A DNA stretch of 5,407 nucleotides from the NCBI GenBank assembly GCA_903932755.1, contig CAIZHL010000209.1:1-5407 (forward strand), read 5' to 3'. Of the stretch, positions 1 through 5,407 are shown one piece after another. Numbering within the stretch: the first letter of the stretch is position 1; each line of letters begins with the position of its first letter. The position numbers and the translations under genes were made by a program. Below the pieces are notes generated by a model that had not been told where the DNA came from, ran no database searches, and saw nothing but the letters and a program-made list of their open reading frames with translations. Source of the stretch: an uncultured beta proteobacterium (GTDB lineage: Bacteria; Pseudomonadota; Gammaproteobacteria; Burkholderiales; Rhodocyclaceae).

Positions 1-1306
1 CCTTGACCAGCACCGTGGTCTGCGCGTCGAGTTCGCCGGGCAGCGCCTTGATCAGGTCCTCGACCCGCTGAAAATGACGGCCGCCTTCCCCGAAGTTGGC
101 GGCGGCAGCCGCCGACAAGTCGCCCAGGCAGAACAGCCGGTCGATGCCGTGGCTCTTCGCATAGCCGCCGACCTCGTCATGGAACTGGCCTGCCGCGGCA
201 CCAGCCTCGCCCATGTCGCCCATGACGAAGATGCGCTTGCCCGGCACTGCGGCCAGCACATCGACTGCGGCACGCATCGAATCCGGATTGGCGTTGTAGC
301 TGTCGTCGATCACCAGTGCACCATTCAGCCCGACACGCCGCTGCAGGCGGCCCTTGACGCCGGTGAAGGATTCGAGGCCCCGCTTCACGGCGGCTGGCGC
401 GGCGCCGGCGGCAAGCGTCGCCGCCGCGGCGGCGCAGGCGTTGCGCGCGTTGTGCCGGCCCGCCACCGCAAGGGCGACGTCGAGCGGCCCCCACGGCGTT
501 TCCAGGCGCAGTTCGCCGCCCAGTCCGTGCGCCGTGAAACCGCCGCGCACTTCGGCCGGCTGGTCGAGGCCGAAACTCACCTGGCGCCGTTCGCGCGACA
601 GTTCGCGCCAGATGCCGGCCTGGGCATCGTCGGCATTGAATACTGCGACGCCGTCGGCAGCCAGGCCGACGAAAATTTCGCCCTTGGCCAGCGCCACGTC
701 CTGTACCGTGCCCAACCCTTCCAGGTGGGCGCGCTGGGCGTTGTTCACCAGCGCCACCGTGGGCGCCGCGAGCCGCGTCAGGTAATCGATCTCGCCGGCG
801 TGGTTCATGCCCATTTCGATCACCGCCGCGCGATGCGAAGCGCGCAAGCGCAGCAGGGTGAGCGGCAGGCCGATGTCGTTGTTCAGGTTGCCGCTGGTCG
901 CCAGCACGGTATCCGGCGCAGCGTCGAATTGCGCGCGCAGGATCGCCGCGCACATCTCCTTGACCGTGGTCTTGCCGTTGCTGCCGGTGATGCCGAGCAG
1001 CGGGATCGCGAAACGCCGCCGCCAGGACGCGGCGAGTTGGCCCAGGGCAAGGCGCGTATCGTTCACGGCGATCAGCGGCAGGCCGGGATTGGCGTCGGCC
1101 CAGGCGCGCTCGACCATGGCGCCGGCGGCGCCTTTGGCCAGCACCTCGCGCACGAACTCATGGCCGTCGAAGCGCTCGCCCTTCAGCGCGACGAACAGCA
1201 TGCCCGGCGTCACGGCACGGGAATCCGTGCCCACCGAGCCGAATTCGGCATCGGCCCCGCAGTGCATCACGCCGATCGAGGCGCCGGCATCGGAAAGGCG
1301 CATCAT
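1..1306 (-). CDS. murF: MurF, UDP-MurNAc-tripeptide:D-Ala-D-Ala ligase (3' end cut by window)
   Basis: Cytoplasmic ATP-dependent Mur ligase that adds D-Ala-D-Ala to UDP-MurNAc-tripeptide, finishing the pentapeptide precursor used by MraY. I translated the frame through to the window edge and found 435 residues with no stop. It ends in TTVLVK, just before the expected C-terminus, so roughly 15-25 residues are missing (E. coli MurF has 452). Motifs: TDSRAVTPGMLFVALKGERF in the N-terminal domain; P-loop GITGSNGKTTVKEM (105-118); GNLNNDIGLPLTLLRL shortly after; EMGMNHAGEI (164-173); NNAQRAHLEGLGT (about 188-200); and DDSYNANPDSM (334-344), characteristic of MurF. Two adjacent ATGs are possible starts (1306 and 1303). 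The first overlaps the murE stop (ATGA) and has GGGAG 7 nt upstream, so I chose it; the overlap suggests translational coupling. The C-terminal domain before the edge reads well (RIFVMGDMGEAG), with no sign of damage. Confidence 0.97.
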   Translation of the reverse strand, partial: MMRLSDAGASIGVMHCGADAEFGSVGTDSRAVTPGMLFVALKGERFDGHEFVREVLAKGAAGAMVERAWADANPGLPLIAVNDTRLALGQLAASWRRRFAIPLLGITGSNGKTTVKEMCAAILRAQFDAAPDTVLATSGNLNNDIGLPLTLLRLRASHRAAVIEMGMNHAGEIDYLTRLAAPTVALVNNAQRAHLEGLGTVQDVALAKGEIFVGLAADGVAVFNADDAQAGIWRELSRERRQVSFGLDQPAEVRGGFTAHGLGGELRLETPWGPLDVALAVAGRHNARNACAAAAATLAAGAAPAAVKRGLESFTGVKGRLQRRVGLNGALVIDDSYNANPDSMRAAVDVLAAVPGKRIFVMGDMGEAGAAAGQFHDEVGGYAKSHGIDRLFCLGDLSAAAAANFGEGGRHFQRVEDLIKALPGELDAQTTVLVK

Positions 1307-2745
1307 CGCCGTGCTCCCAGCGCCGACTTTGCGGCATCGAGGTCTGAAAACGGCTGGCGCACGCCGGCGATTTCCTGGTAGGGCTCGTGGCCCTTGCCGG
1401 CGAGCAGGACAACGTCCTTCGCATCCGCCACCGCGACCACCTCGGCGATCGCGCGCGCCCGGTCTGCCTGAACCTGCGGCGGACGACGCATGCCGCCGCG
1501 TATGGCATCGATGATGGCGTACGGGTCTTCGCCGCGCGGGTTGTCGCTGGTCAGCACCACGCGGTCGGCCAGGGCTTCCGCAACCGCGCCCATCTGCGGC
1601 CGCTTGCCCGGATCGCGCTCACCGCCGCAGCCGAAAACGCAGGCCAGCCTGCCGCCGCGCGCGGCGGCGGTTTCGCGCAGGACGCCGAGGGCCTTTTCCA
1701 GCGCATCCGGGGTGTGGGCATAATCGACCACGACCAGAGGTTGATCTTTGCCGCCCAGCGCCTGCATGCGCCCCGGCGGCGGCCGGATGGCGCGCAAGGC
1801 GGGCGAAATGTCCTCCAGGCGCTCGCCGCGCGCCAGCAGCGCGCCGATCACGGCGAGCAGGTTGGAGGCATTGAAGCGGCCCACCACGGGCGCTGCGAAC
1901 TGCACGCCGCGCAGGTCGAATTCGATGCCGGCGGCATCCATGCCGAGGTGCCCGGCGCGCAGAATCTCATCCACGCCGGAGTCGTCCGCCGCGCCCAGCG
2001 TATAGCCGATTGTATGCAAGCGGCCCTTTAGTTTTTTGGCGAGCGCCACGCCGAACGGATCGTCGAGGTTGAGCACTGCCGCGGCAAGGCCGGGCGCAAA
2101 GAACAGGCGCTCCTTGGCCGCGGCGTAAGCCTCCATCGTGCCGTGGTATTCGAGGTGGTCGCGCGTCAGGTTGGTGAACACGGCGACATCGAAGGCGGCG
2201 CCGTTGGCCCGGCCCTGGTCAAGGCCGATCGACGAAACCTCCATGGCGCAGGCCTCTGCGCCCTGCGCGATGAATCCGGCAAGCGCCGCATGCAGCGTGA
2301 TCGCATCCGGCGTGGTGTTCGGGCTTTCGTCGAGTGCATCGAGGAAGCCGTTGCCCAGCGTGCCGATCACCGCACACCGGTGCCGGAGGAAGTTCATCGC
2401 CTGCGCGATCCACTGCGACACCGAGGTCTTGCCGTTGGTGCCGGTGATGCCGGCCAGCCAGAGATGCTCCGATGGACGGCCGTAAACCAGGTGGGCTACC
2501 TCGCCGGAGAGCGCTGCCAGCCCCGCTACCTCGACAATCGCCGTATCGCCAGCGCCGAGTTTTCTTCCCTCTTCCGCGATCACCGCCGCGGCGCCCCTGG
2601 CCACCGCCTGCGCGATGAAATCGCGGCCGTCGACGCGAGCGCCGGGGAAGGCGACGAAGACATCGCCGGGCTGAACGCGGCGCGAGTCTGCGGTGATGCG
2701 GGTGGGATTGACCCCCATGCTCGCAAGTTGTTCGAGTATCGCCAT
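1303..2745 (-). CDS. murE: MurE, UDP-MurNAc-L-Ala-D-Glu:meso-diaminopimelate ligase
   Basis: Cytoplasmic ATP-dependent Mur ligase that adds meso-diaminopimelate, the third stem-peptide residue, to UDP-MurNAc-L-Ala-D-Glu. From the ATG at 2745 it is 480 residues (E. coli MurE has 495). Visible in order: N-terminal substrate domain with TADSRRVQPGDVFVAFPG (18-35); P-loop GITGTNGKTS (99-108); NTTPDA (143-148); MEVSSIGLDQGR (168-179); DHLEYHGTMEAYAAAK (196-211), with Lys211 at the expected carbamylated-lysine position; VVDYAHTPDALEKAL (339-353); and DNPRGEDP (401-408), the signature of meso-diaminopimelate rather than lysine specificity. The frame stays open upstream to a GTG at 2865 that overlaps the ftsI stop (GTGA), which would add 40 residues. 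I prefer ATG 2745 because recognisable MurE sequence begins there and the extra stretch is mostly a repeat element. GAAGG lies 4 nt upstream. The GTG start (GGGAA 5 nt upstream) remains a real alternative. The TGA stop overlaps murF by 4 nt. Confidence 0.97.
   Translation of the reverse strand: MAILEQLASMGVNPTRITADSRRVQPGDVFVAFPGARVDGRDFIAQAVARGAAAVIAEEGRKLGAGDTAIVEVAGLAALSGEVAHLVYGRPSEHLWLAGITGTNGKTSVSQWIAQAMNFLRHRCAVIGTLGNGFLDALDESPNTTPDAITLHAALAGFIAQGAEACAMEVSSIGLDQGRANGAAFDVAVFTNLTRDHLEYHGTMEAYAAAKERLFFAPGLAAAVLNLDDPFGVALAKKLKGRLHTIGYTLGAADDSGVDEILRAGHLGMDAAGIEFDLRGVQFAAPVVGRFNASNLLAVIGALLARGERLEDISPALRAIRPPPGRMQALGGKDQPLVVVDYAHTPDALEKALGVLRETAAARGGRLACVFGCGGERDPGKRPQMGAVAEALADRVVLTSDNPRGEDPYAIIDAIRGGMRRPPQVQADRARAIAEVVAVADAKDVVLLAGKGHEPYQEIAGVRQPFSDLDAAKSALGARR
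1314..1318 (-). promoter_or_regulatory. murF ribosome binding site
   Basis: GGGAG lies inside the last codons of murE, 7 nt before the first of two tandem ATG codons. This is the same motif and spacing as at ftsL. It favours the ATG at 1306 over the one at 1303. Confidence 0.6.
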
Positions 2746-2749
2746 TGCG

Positions 2750-2754
2750 CCTTC
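2750..2754 (-). promoter_or_regulatory. Candidate murE ribosome binding site (for ATG 2745)
   Basis: GAAGG lies 4 nt before the ATG at 2745, at the very edge of repeat copy A. The spacing is slightly short. The competing site is GGGAA at 2875-2871, inside the end of ftsI, 5 nt before the GTG at 2865. The two are of similar quality, so ribosome binding sites alone do not settle the murE start. Confidence 0.4.
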
Positions 2755-2836
2755 GCCGGGCCGCCCCAAGGAGGCGCAGTCCAACGACTGCGAGCGCAGC
2801 AGCGAGCCGCAGTCACCCCCTTCCTCGGGAACGGGG
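2754..2836 (+). repeat. Palindromic repeat element, copy A (ftsI/murE junction)
   Basis: One of two related elements in the window. On the plus strand it opens with an 18-nt block, CGCCGGGCCGCCCCAAGG (2754-2771). A perfect 7-bp hairpin follows: CGCAGTC, loop CAAC, GACTGCG (2775-2792). Next comes GTCACCCCC (2812-2820), leading into a second hairpin: CCCC-TTCC (2817-2824), loop TCG, GGAA-c-GGGG (2828-2836), with one bulged C. Copy B has the same blocks in the same order on the other strand with nearly equal spacing (40 versus 43 nt between the two blocks). The element fills most of the space between the ftsI stop and the preferred murE ATG. If the upstream GTG is used it is translated as the bulk of a 40-residue extension. 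The block resembles intergenic repeats I associate with betaproteobacterial genomes; that is recollection, not a search. Confidence 0.75.
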
Positions 2837-2861
2837 CTGGGGGGAAGGCTGGAAATTGTAT

Positions 2862-4598
2862 TCACATCTCTTCCCGGGCCGGCTCGGCGCTGGTCAGCAC
2901 CAGCGGCTTCTGTGGCGCATCCGGCGCCACGCCCAGCGTGCGCAGGCTGCCGGCCATGACCTGGGCGAACACCGGCGCCGCGACGTCGCCGCCATAGTGT
3001 TTGCCATTCGAGGGTTCGTCGATCATCACGGCGATGATCAGGCGCGGCTCGGAAGCAGGTGCAAAGCCGACGAAGGACGCAACATACTTGTTGGCGTAGG
3101 CGCCGCCTTCCAGCTTGTGCGCCGTGCCGGTTTTTCCCGCCACGCGATAGCCGGGAATCTGCGCCTTGGGCGCGGTACCGCCCGGCTGCACGGCCATTTC
3201 CAGCATGGTGCGGACTTCGCGCGCAGTCTGAACCGAGAATATCCGCTTGCCGGCGAGCGGCGGTGCATCCAGGCGCGCCAGCGAAAGCGGCACCAGGTCG
3301 CCGTCGCGGGCAAACACCTGGTAGGCGCGGGCAAGCTGGATCAGCGTCACCGAGATGCCGTGTCCATAGGCCATGGTGGCCTGCTCGATCGGACGCCAGG
3401 TCTTCGCCGGGCGCAGGCGGCCGCCGACCTCGCCGGGGAATCCGAGCTTCAGCGGTGCGCCGAAGCCGAGGCTGTCAAACATGGTCCACATCTCTTCCGG
3501 CTTCATCGACAGGGCCAGCTTGGCCGAGCCGATGTTGGAGGACTTCTGGATCACCTGCGCCACGGTCAGCACGCCGTGGGCATGGGCATCCGAAATAGTC
3601 GCCGAGCCGATGGTCATTTTTCCCGGCGCGGTCTGGATCGGCGTATCGACGCGCACCTTGCCCGTTTCCAGCGCCAGTGCGGCAGTGAAGGGCTTGAGCG
3701 TCGAGCCGGGCTCGAAGCTGTCGGTCAGCGCGCGGTTGCGCAGCTGCGCGCCGACCAGCTTGCTGCGGTTGTTCGGGTTGTAGGTCGGCAGGTTGGCCAA
3801 GGCCAGCACTTCGCCGCTGCGCGCGTCGAGCACCACCACGCCGCCGGCCTTGGCGCGATGCTCCTGCAGCGCCTGCTTGAGGTGGCTGTAGGCGAGGTAC
3901 TGGATCTTGGAATCGATCGCCAGCACGATCTCCCTGCCTTCCTGCGGCGGACGTATGCTTTCGACATCCTCGACGACGTTGCCGCGCCTGTCCTTGATCA
4001 CGCGCCGGCTTCCGGGCTTGCCCGCCAACTGGCTGTCGAAAGCCAGCTCGATGCCTTCCTGGCCGGAGTCCTCGACACCGGTGAAGCCGACCATGTGCGC
4101 CATGACCTCGCCCGACGGGTAGTAGCGCCGGTACTCGTTCTTCTGGTGGATGCCGGGAAGTTTCAGCGCCGTCACCCGCTCCGCGACGTCGGGCGGCAAC
4201 TGGCGCTTGACGTAAACGAAGTCGCGCTCCGTGGCCAGCTTGCGGTTTATCTCGCGCACGTCGATCTCGAGCAAAGCCGCCAGGCTGCGCGCCTGTGCCG
4301 GCGCCAGTTCGACATCTTCGGGAATCGCCCAGATCGAGCGCACCGGCGTCGAAACCGCCAGCACGTCGCCATGGCGGTCGGTAATGCGGCCGCGGGTGGC
4401 GGAAATGTCGATCACCCGCTCGAAGCGGGCGCGCCCCTTGTCGCCGAGGAATTCGTTGTTGAAGGCCTGCAGATAGAGCGAGCGCCCGATCAGCGTGAGG
4501 AAGCCACCGAGCAGCAGCACCAGCACCAGGCGCTGCCGCCAGGGCGGCAGGCGCTGCGACAGCAGCGGACTTTTGCTGAACTTGATGGATCTGCTCAC
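2862..4598 (-). CDS. ftsI: FtsI (PBP3), septal peptidoglycan D,D-transpeptidase
   Basis: Monofunctional class B penicillin-binding protein that cross-links septal peptidoglycan in the periplasm, partnered with the glycosyltransferase FtsW and activated by FtsQLB. It has 578 residues (E. coli FtsI has 588). A basic cytoplasmic N-terminus precedes one membrane anchor (about 24-38, LVLVLLLGGFLTLIG). The dimerisation/pedestal domain (about 60-210) contains RGRITDRHGDVLAVS (69-83). The transpeptidase domain (about 250-550) has all three active-site motifs: STLK with nucleophile Ser299 and Lys302, SSN at 353-355, and KTGT at 489-492. None is degraded, so it should be active and beta-lactam sensitive. 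The start chosen is GTG at 4598, 4 nt after the ftsL stop; GGGGA lies 9 nt upstream. A nearby ATG (4606) is out of frame and hits a stop after three codons. The stop TGA is at 2864-2862. PBP2 (MrdA) is the paralogue alternative, but length and dcw context favour FtsI. Confidence 0.98.
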   Translation of the reverse strand: MSRSIKFSKSPLLSQRLPPWRQRLVLVLLLGGFLTLIGRSLYLQAFNNEFLGDKGRARFERVIDISATRGRITDRHGDVLAVSTPVRSIWAIPEDVELAPAQARSLAALLEIDVREINRKLATERDFVYVKRQLPPDVAERVTALKLPGIHQKNEYRRYYPSGEVMAHMVGFTGVEDSGQEGIELAFDSQLAGKPGSRRVIKDRRGNVVEDVESIRPPQEGREIVLAIDSKIQYLAYSHLKQALQEHRAKAGGVVVLDARSGEVLALANLPTYNPNNRSKLVGAQLRNRALTDSFEPGSTLKPFTAALALETGKVRVDTPIQTAPGKMTIGSATISDAHAHGVLTVAQVIQKSSNIGSAKLALSMKPEEMWTMFDSLGFGAPLKLGFPGEVGGRLRPAKTWRPIEQATMAYGHGISVTLIQLARAYQVFARDGDLVPLSLARLDAPPLAGKRIFSVQTAREVRTMLEMAVQPGGTAPKAQIPGYRVAGKTGTAHKLEGGAYANKYVASFVGFAPASEPRLIIAVMIDEPSNGKHYGGDVAAPVFAQVMAGSLRTLGVAPDAPQKPLVLTSAEPAREEM

Positions 4599-4602
4599 CG
4601 CT

Positions 4603-4875
4603 TCATTTCCCCGGCAGCGCGTCGACGGAAATGATCTGGCCGGGCGCCGGCGGCTTCATGCCCAGCTTTTCGCGCGCCACCGTCGCCACGCGGACATGGG
4701 CGGCAAGGGTGCTTTGCTCGAGCTGCAACTGCCCCCATTCAACATCCAGGTCGCGCATGCGCTTTTGTCCCGCCTCCAATTCGGTAAACAGCTTGCGCGC
4801 GCGATGGTTGGCGCTGACCACCGACAGGGCGCAGGCGAGCAGCACGAGGGCCAGGACAAGATTGAGGCGGGCCAA
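4603..4875 (-). CDS. ftsL: Cell division protein FtsL
   Basis: Small bitopic inner-membrane protein of the divisome. With FtsB and FtsQ it forms the FtsQLB complex that recruits and activates the septal synthase FtsW-FtsI. The 90 residues show a 5-residue cytoplasmic N-terminus (MARLN), one membrane span (about 6-22, LVLALVLLACALSVVSA), a helical, probably coiled-coil segment (about 24-70, with spaced Leu, Val and charged residues) and a short tail. The sequence is poorly conserved in this family, so the call rests on size, topology and position between rsmH and ftsI. The cytoplasmic tail is far shorter than in E. coli FtsL (121 aa in total). The start chosen is TTG at 4875: the preceding in-frame codon is the rsmH stop, no ATG occurs before codon 40, and a GGGAG Shine-Dalgarno sequence lies 7 nt upstream. 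It ends 4 nt before ftsI. Confidence 0.92.
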   Translation of the reverse strand: MARLNLVLALVLLACALSVVSANHRARKLFTELEAGQKRMRDLDVEWGQLQLEQSTLAAHVRVATVAREKLGMKPPAPGQIISVDALPGK

Positions 4876-5407
4876 TTAGTGGCTCCCACTCTTCGGCCCC
4901 CGCCCGTCGGCGGGGGTGACGGTGGTTCGCCGCTTCGCGGCTCCGGGTTCTTGAATGGCCATGCCTTGGGACGGCCCGGCGGCAGGGCCTACCTTCTGCG
5001 CCACGCGCAGCACCGCGCTGCGGCAGCGCGGGTTGGCGGCGATTTCGACATCCGAGGGAAACATGGCCTTGCCCACCAGGGTCATCACCGGCTGCGGCAG
5101 GTCGACCGCGCGCACCGGCACGCGCTTGGGCGGTTGCGGCGGATGGGCCGCATCGCGCATGAAGCGCTTGACGATGCGATCTTCCAGGGAATGAAAGCAG
5201 ATCACGGCCAGGCGTCCTCCCGCCACCAGTCGTTCGAGGGCCCGCGGCAAGACTAACGACAGTTCCTCAAGCTCCCGATTGACGTGAATCCGTAGAGCCT
5301 GAAAAGTCCGCGTCGCCGGATGCTGACCCGGTTCCCGCGTGCGGACGACTTGCGCCACGAGCGTGGCAAGCTGTCCTGTCCTTGAAATACCGTGCTCGCC
5401 CCGAGCA
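4876..5407 (-). CDS. rsmH: RsmH (MraW), 16S rRNA (cytosine-1402-N4)-methyltransferase, C-terminal part
   Basis: SAM-dependent enzyme that N4-methylates C1402 of 16S rRNA, in the decoding centre of the 30S subunit; usually the first or second gene of the dcw cluster. The frame is open to the window edge at 5407, so the start and N-terminal SAM-binding part are missing; 176 residues are visible. Family motifs seen: [12 protein letters not shown] followed by VNREL (about 5322-5269), [12 protein letters not shown] (about 5196-5161), and the near-terminal [13 protein letters not shown] (about 5034-4996). The E. coli protein ends a few residues after the equivalent of this last motif (NPRARSSVLRIAERTNA). 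Here 37 more residues follow (4989-4879), rich in Gly, Pro, Ala, Arg and Thr, and most of that stretch is a dispersed repeat (4897-4981) read in frame. The stop is TAA at 4878-4876, directly followed by the ftsL start. The family call is very secure; only the tail is odd. Confidence 0.96.
   Translation of the reverse strand, partial: ARGEHGISRTGQLATLVAQVVRTREPGQHPATRTFQALRIHVNRELEELSLVLPRALERLVAGGRLAVICFHSLEDRIVKRFMRDAAHPPQPPKRVPVRAVDLPQPVMTLVGKAMFPSDVEIAANPRCRSAVLRVAQKVGPAAGPSQGMAIQEPGAAKRRTTVTPADGRGPKSGSH
4879..4889 (-). promoter_or_regulatory. ftsL ribosome binding site within a small hairpin
   Basis: On the minus strand the 11 nt form GTGG-GAG-CCAC, a 4-bp stem with a 3-nt loop. The GGGAG Shine-Dalgarno sequence (4887-4883) begins inside the stem and covers the loop. 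It is 7 nt from the TTG start at 4875. Ribosomes finishing rsmH, whose stop immediately precedes the TTG, would melt this structure, so translational coupling is plausible. The sequence shows the fold; the regulatory role is inference. Confidence 0.5.
4897..4981 (-). repeat. Palindromic repeat element, copy B (inside the 3' end of rsmH)
   Basis: This copy is inverted relative to copy A. On the minus strand it begins with CGCCGGGCCGTCCCAAGG (4981-4964), 17 of 18 bases identical to copy A. A diverged middle holds a short hairpin, GCCGC-GAA-GCGGC (4941-4929). Then comes GTCACCCCC (4920-4912), identical to copy A, running into a perfect 8-bp hairpin, CCCCCGCC, loop GACG, GGCGGGGG (4916-4897). The whole element lies in the rsmH reading frame without a stop and encodes most of the extra C-terminal tail. 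In the mRNA the strong terminal hairpin ends 7 nt before a second small hairpin that contains the ftsL ribosome binding site. Confidence 0.75.

Noticed and set aside
74..1381. Plus-strand open frame of 435 codons
   Set aside because: Antisense to murF and the end of murE, both of which show full family motifs. The plus-strand product is compositionally biased (Arg, Ala, Gly, His, Gln) with no recognisable domain; long antisense frames are expected at this GC content.
2745..4634. Plus-strand open frame of 629 codons
   Set aside because: Runs antisense across the whole of ftsI. No domain is recognisable and the composition is that of reverse-complement shadow coding.
4897..4916. Perfect 8-bp GC hairpin as a rho-independent terminator between rsmH and ftsL
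   Set aside because: No U-tract follows it on the minus strand, it lies inside the rsmH coding region, and the downstream genes are essential and apparently co-transcribed. It is better explained as part of repeat copy B.
2754..4981. Inverted repeats as ends of a transposon carrying ftsL and ftsI, or an invertible switch
   Set aside because: The enclosed genes are in their normal dcw order and orientation, no transposase or recombinase is present, and inversion would break rsmH and separate essential genes from their operon. The copies are also diverged in the middle.
4495..5256. Plus-strand open frame of 253 codons across ftsL and rsmH
   Set aside because: Antisense to two genes with good family support; Gly-, Arg- and His-rich, with no recognisable domain.
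1..5407. A previously undescribed biological system
   Set aside because: Every gene belongs to a well-known cell-division or cell-wall family with intact motifs. Only the repeat elements and their effect on gene ends fall outside standard expectation.

Overview
The window is a compact, GC-rich stretch of a bacterial chromosome carrying part of the dcw (division and cell wall) cluster. Every real gene is on the minus strand. Read in the direction of transcription (high to low coordinates) the order is rsmH (5' end missing), ftsL, ftsI, murE and murF (last few codons missing). This is the classical proteobacterial dcw order. The very high GC content, the protein sequences, the meso-diaminopimelate type MurE (DNPR motif) and a very short FtsL fit a betaproteobacterium, for example a Rhodocyclales, Nitrosomonadales or Burkholderiales member. 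That placement is inference from protein resemblance.

Layout: 5407-4876 is the C-terminal half of RsmH (16S rRNA C1402 N4-methyltransferase). 4875-4603 is FtsL, and 4598-2862 is FtsI/PBP3, the septal transpeptidase. About 2745 (or 2865) to 1303 is MurE, and 1306 down to the window edge is MurF. Gene junctions are a stop codon directly abutting a TTG start (rsmH/ftsL), a 4-nt gap (ftsL/ftsI) and a 4-nt ATGA overlap (murE/murF). Only ftsI/murE is unusual. No promoter or terminator is visible, so the window looks like the interior of one transcript. MurE and MurF complete the cytoplasmic UDP-MurNAc-pentapeptide precursor. FtsL helps assemble and activate the septal synthase, in which FtsI cross-links the new wall.

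The most notable signal not explained by the genes is a pair of about 84-nt palindromic repeat elements of one family, in opposite orientations, at 2754-2836 and 4897-4981. They share a near-identical 18-nt block, a 9-nt block and equivalent hairpins. The first sits between ftsI and murE, or is translated as a murE N-terminal extension. The second is translated as a 37-residue C-terminal tail of RsmH. Apart from these, the window is ordinary and very conserved housekeeping DNA. I see no defence system, CRISPR array, transposase, tRNA or rRNA, and no gene-free stretch over 300 bases.
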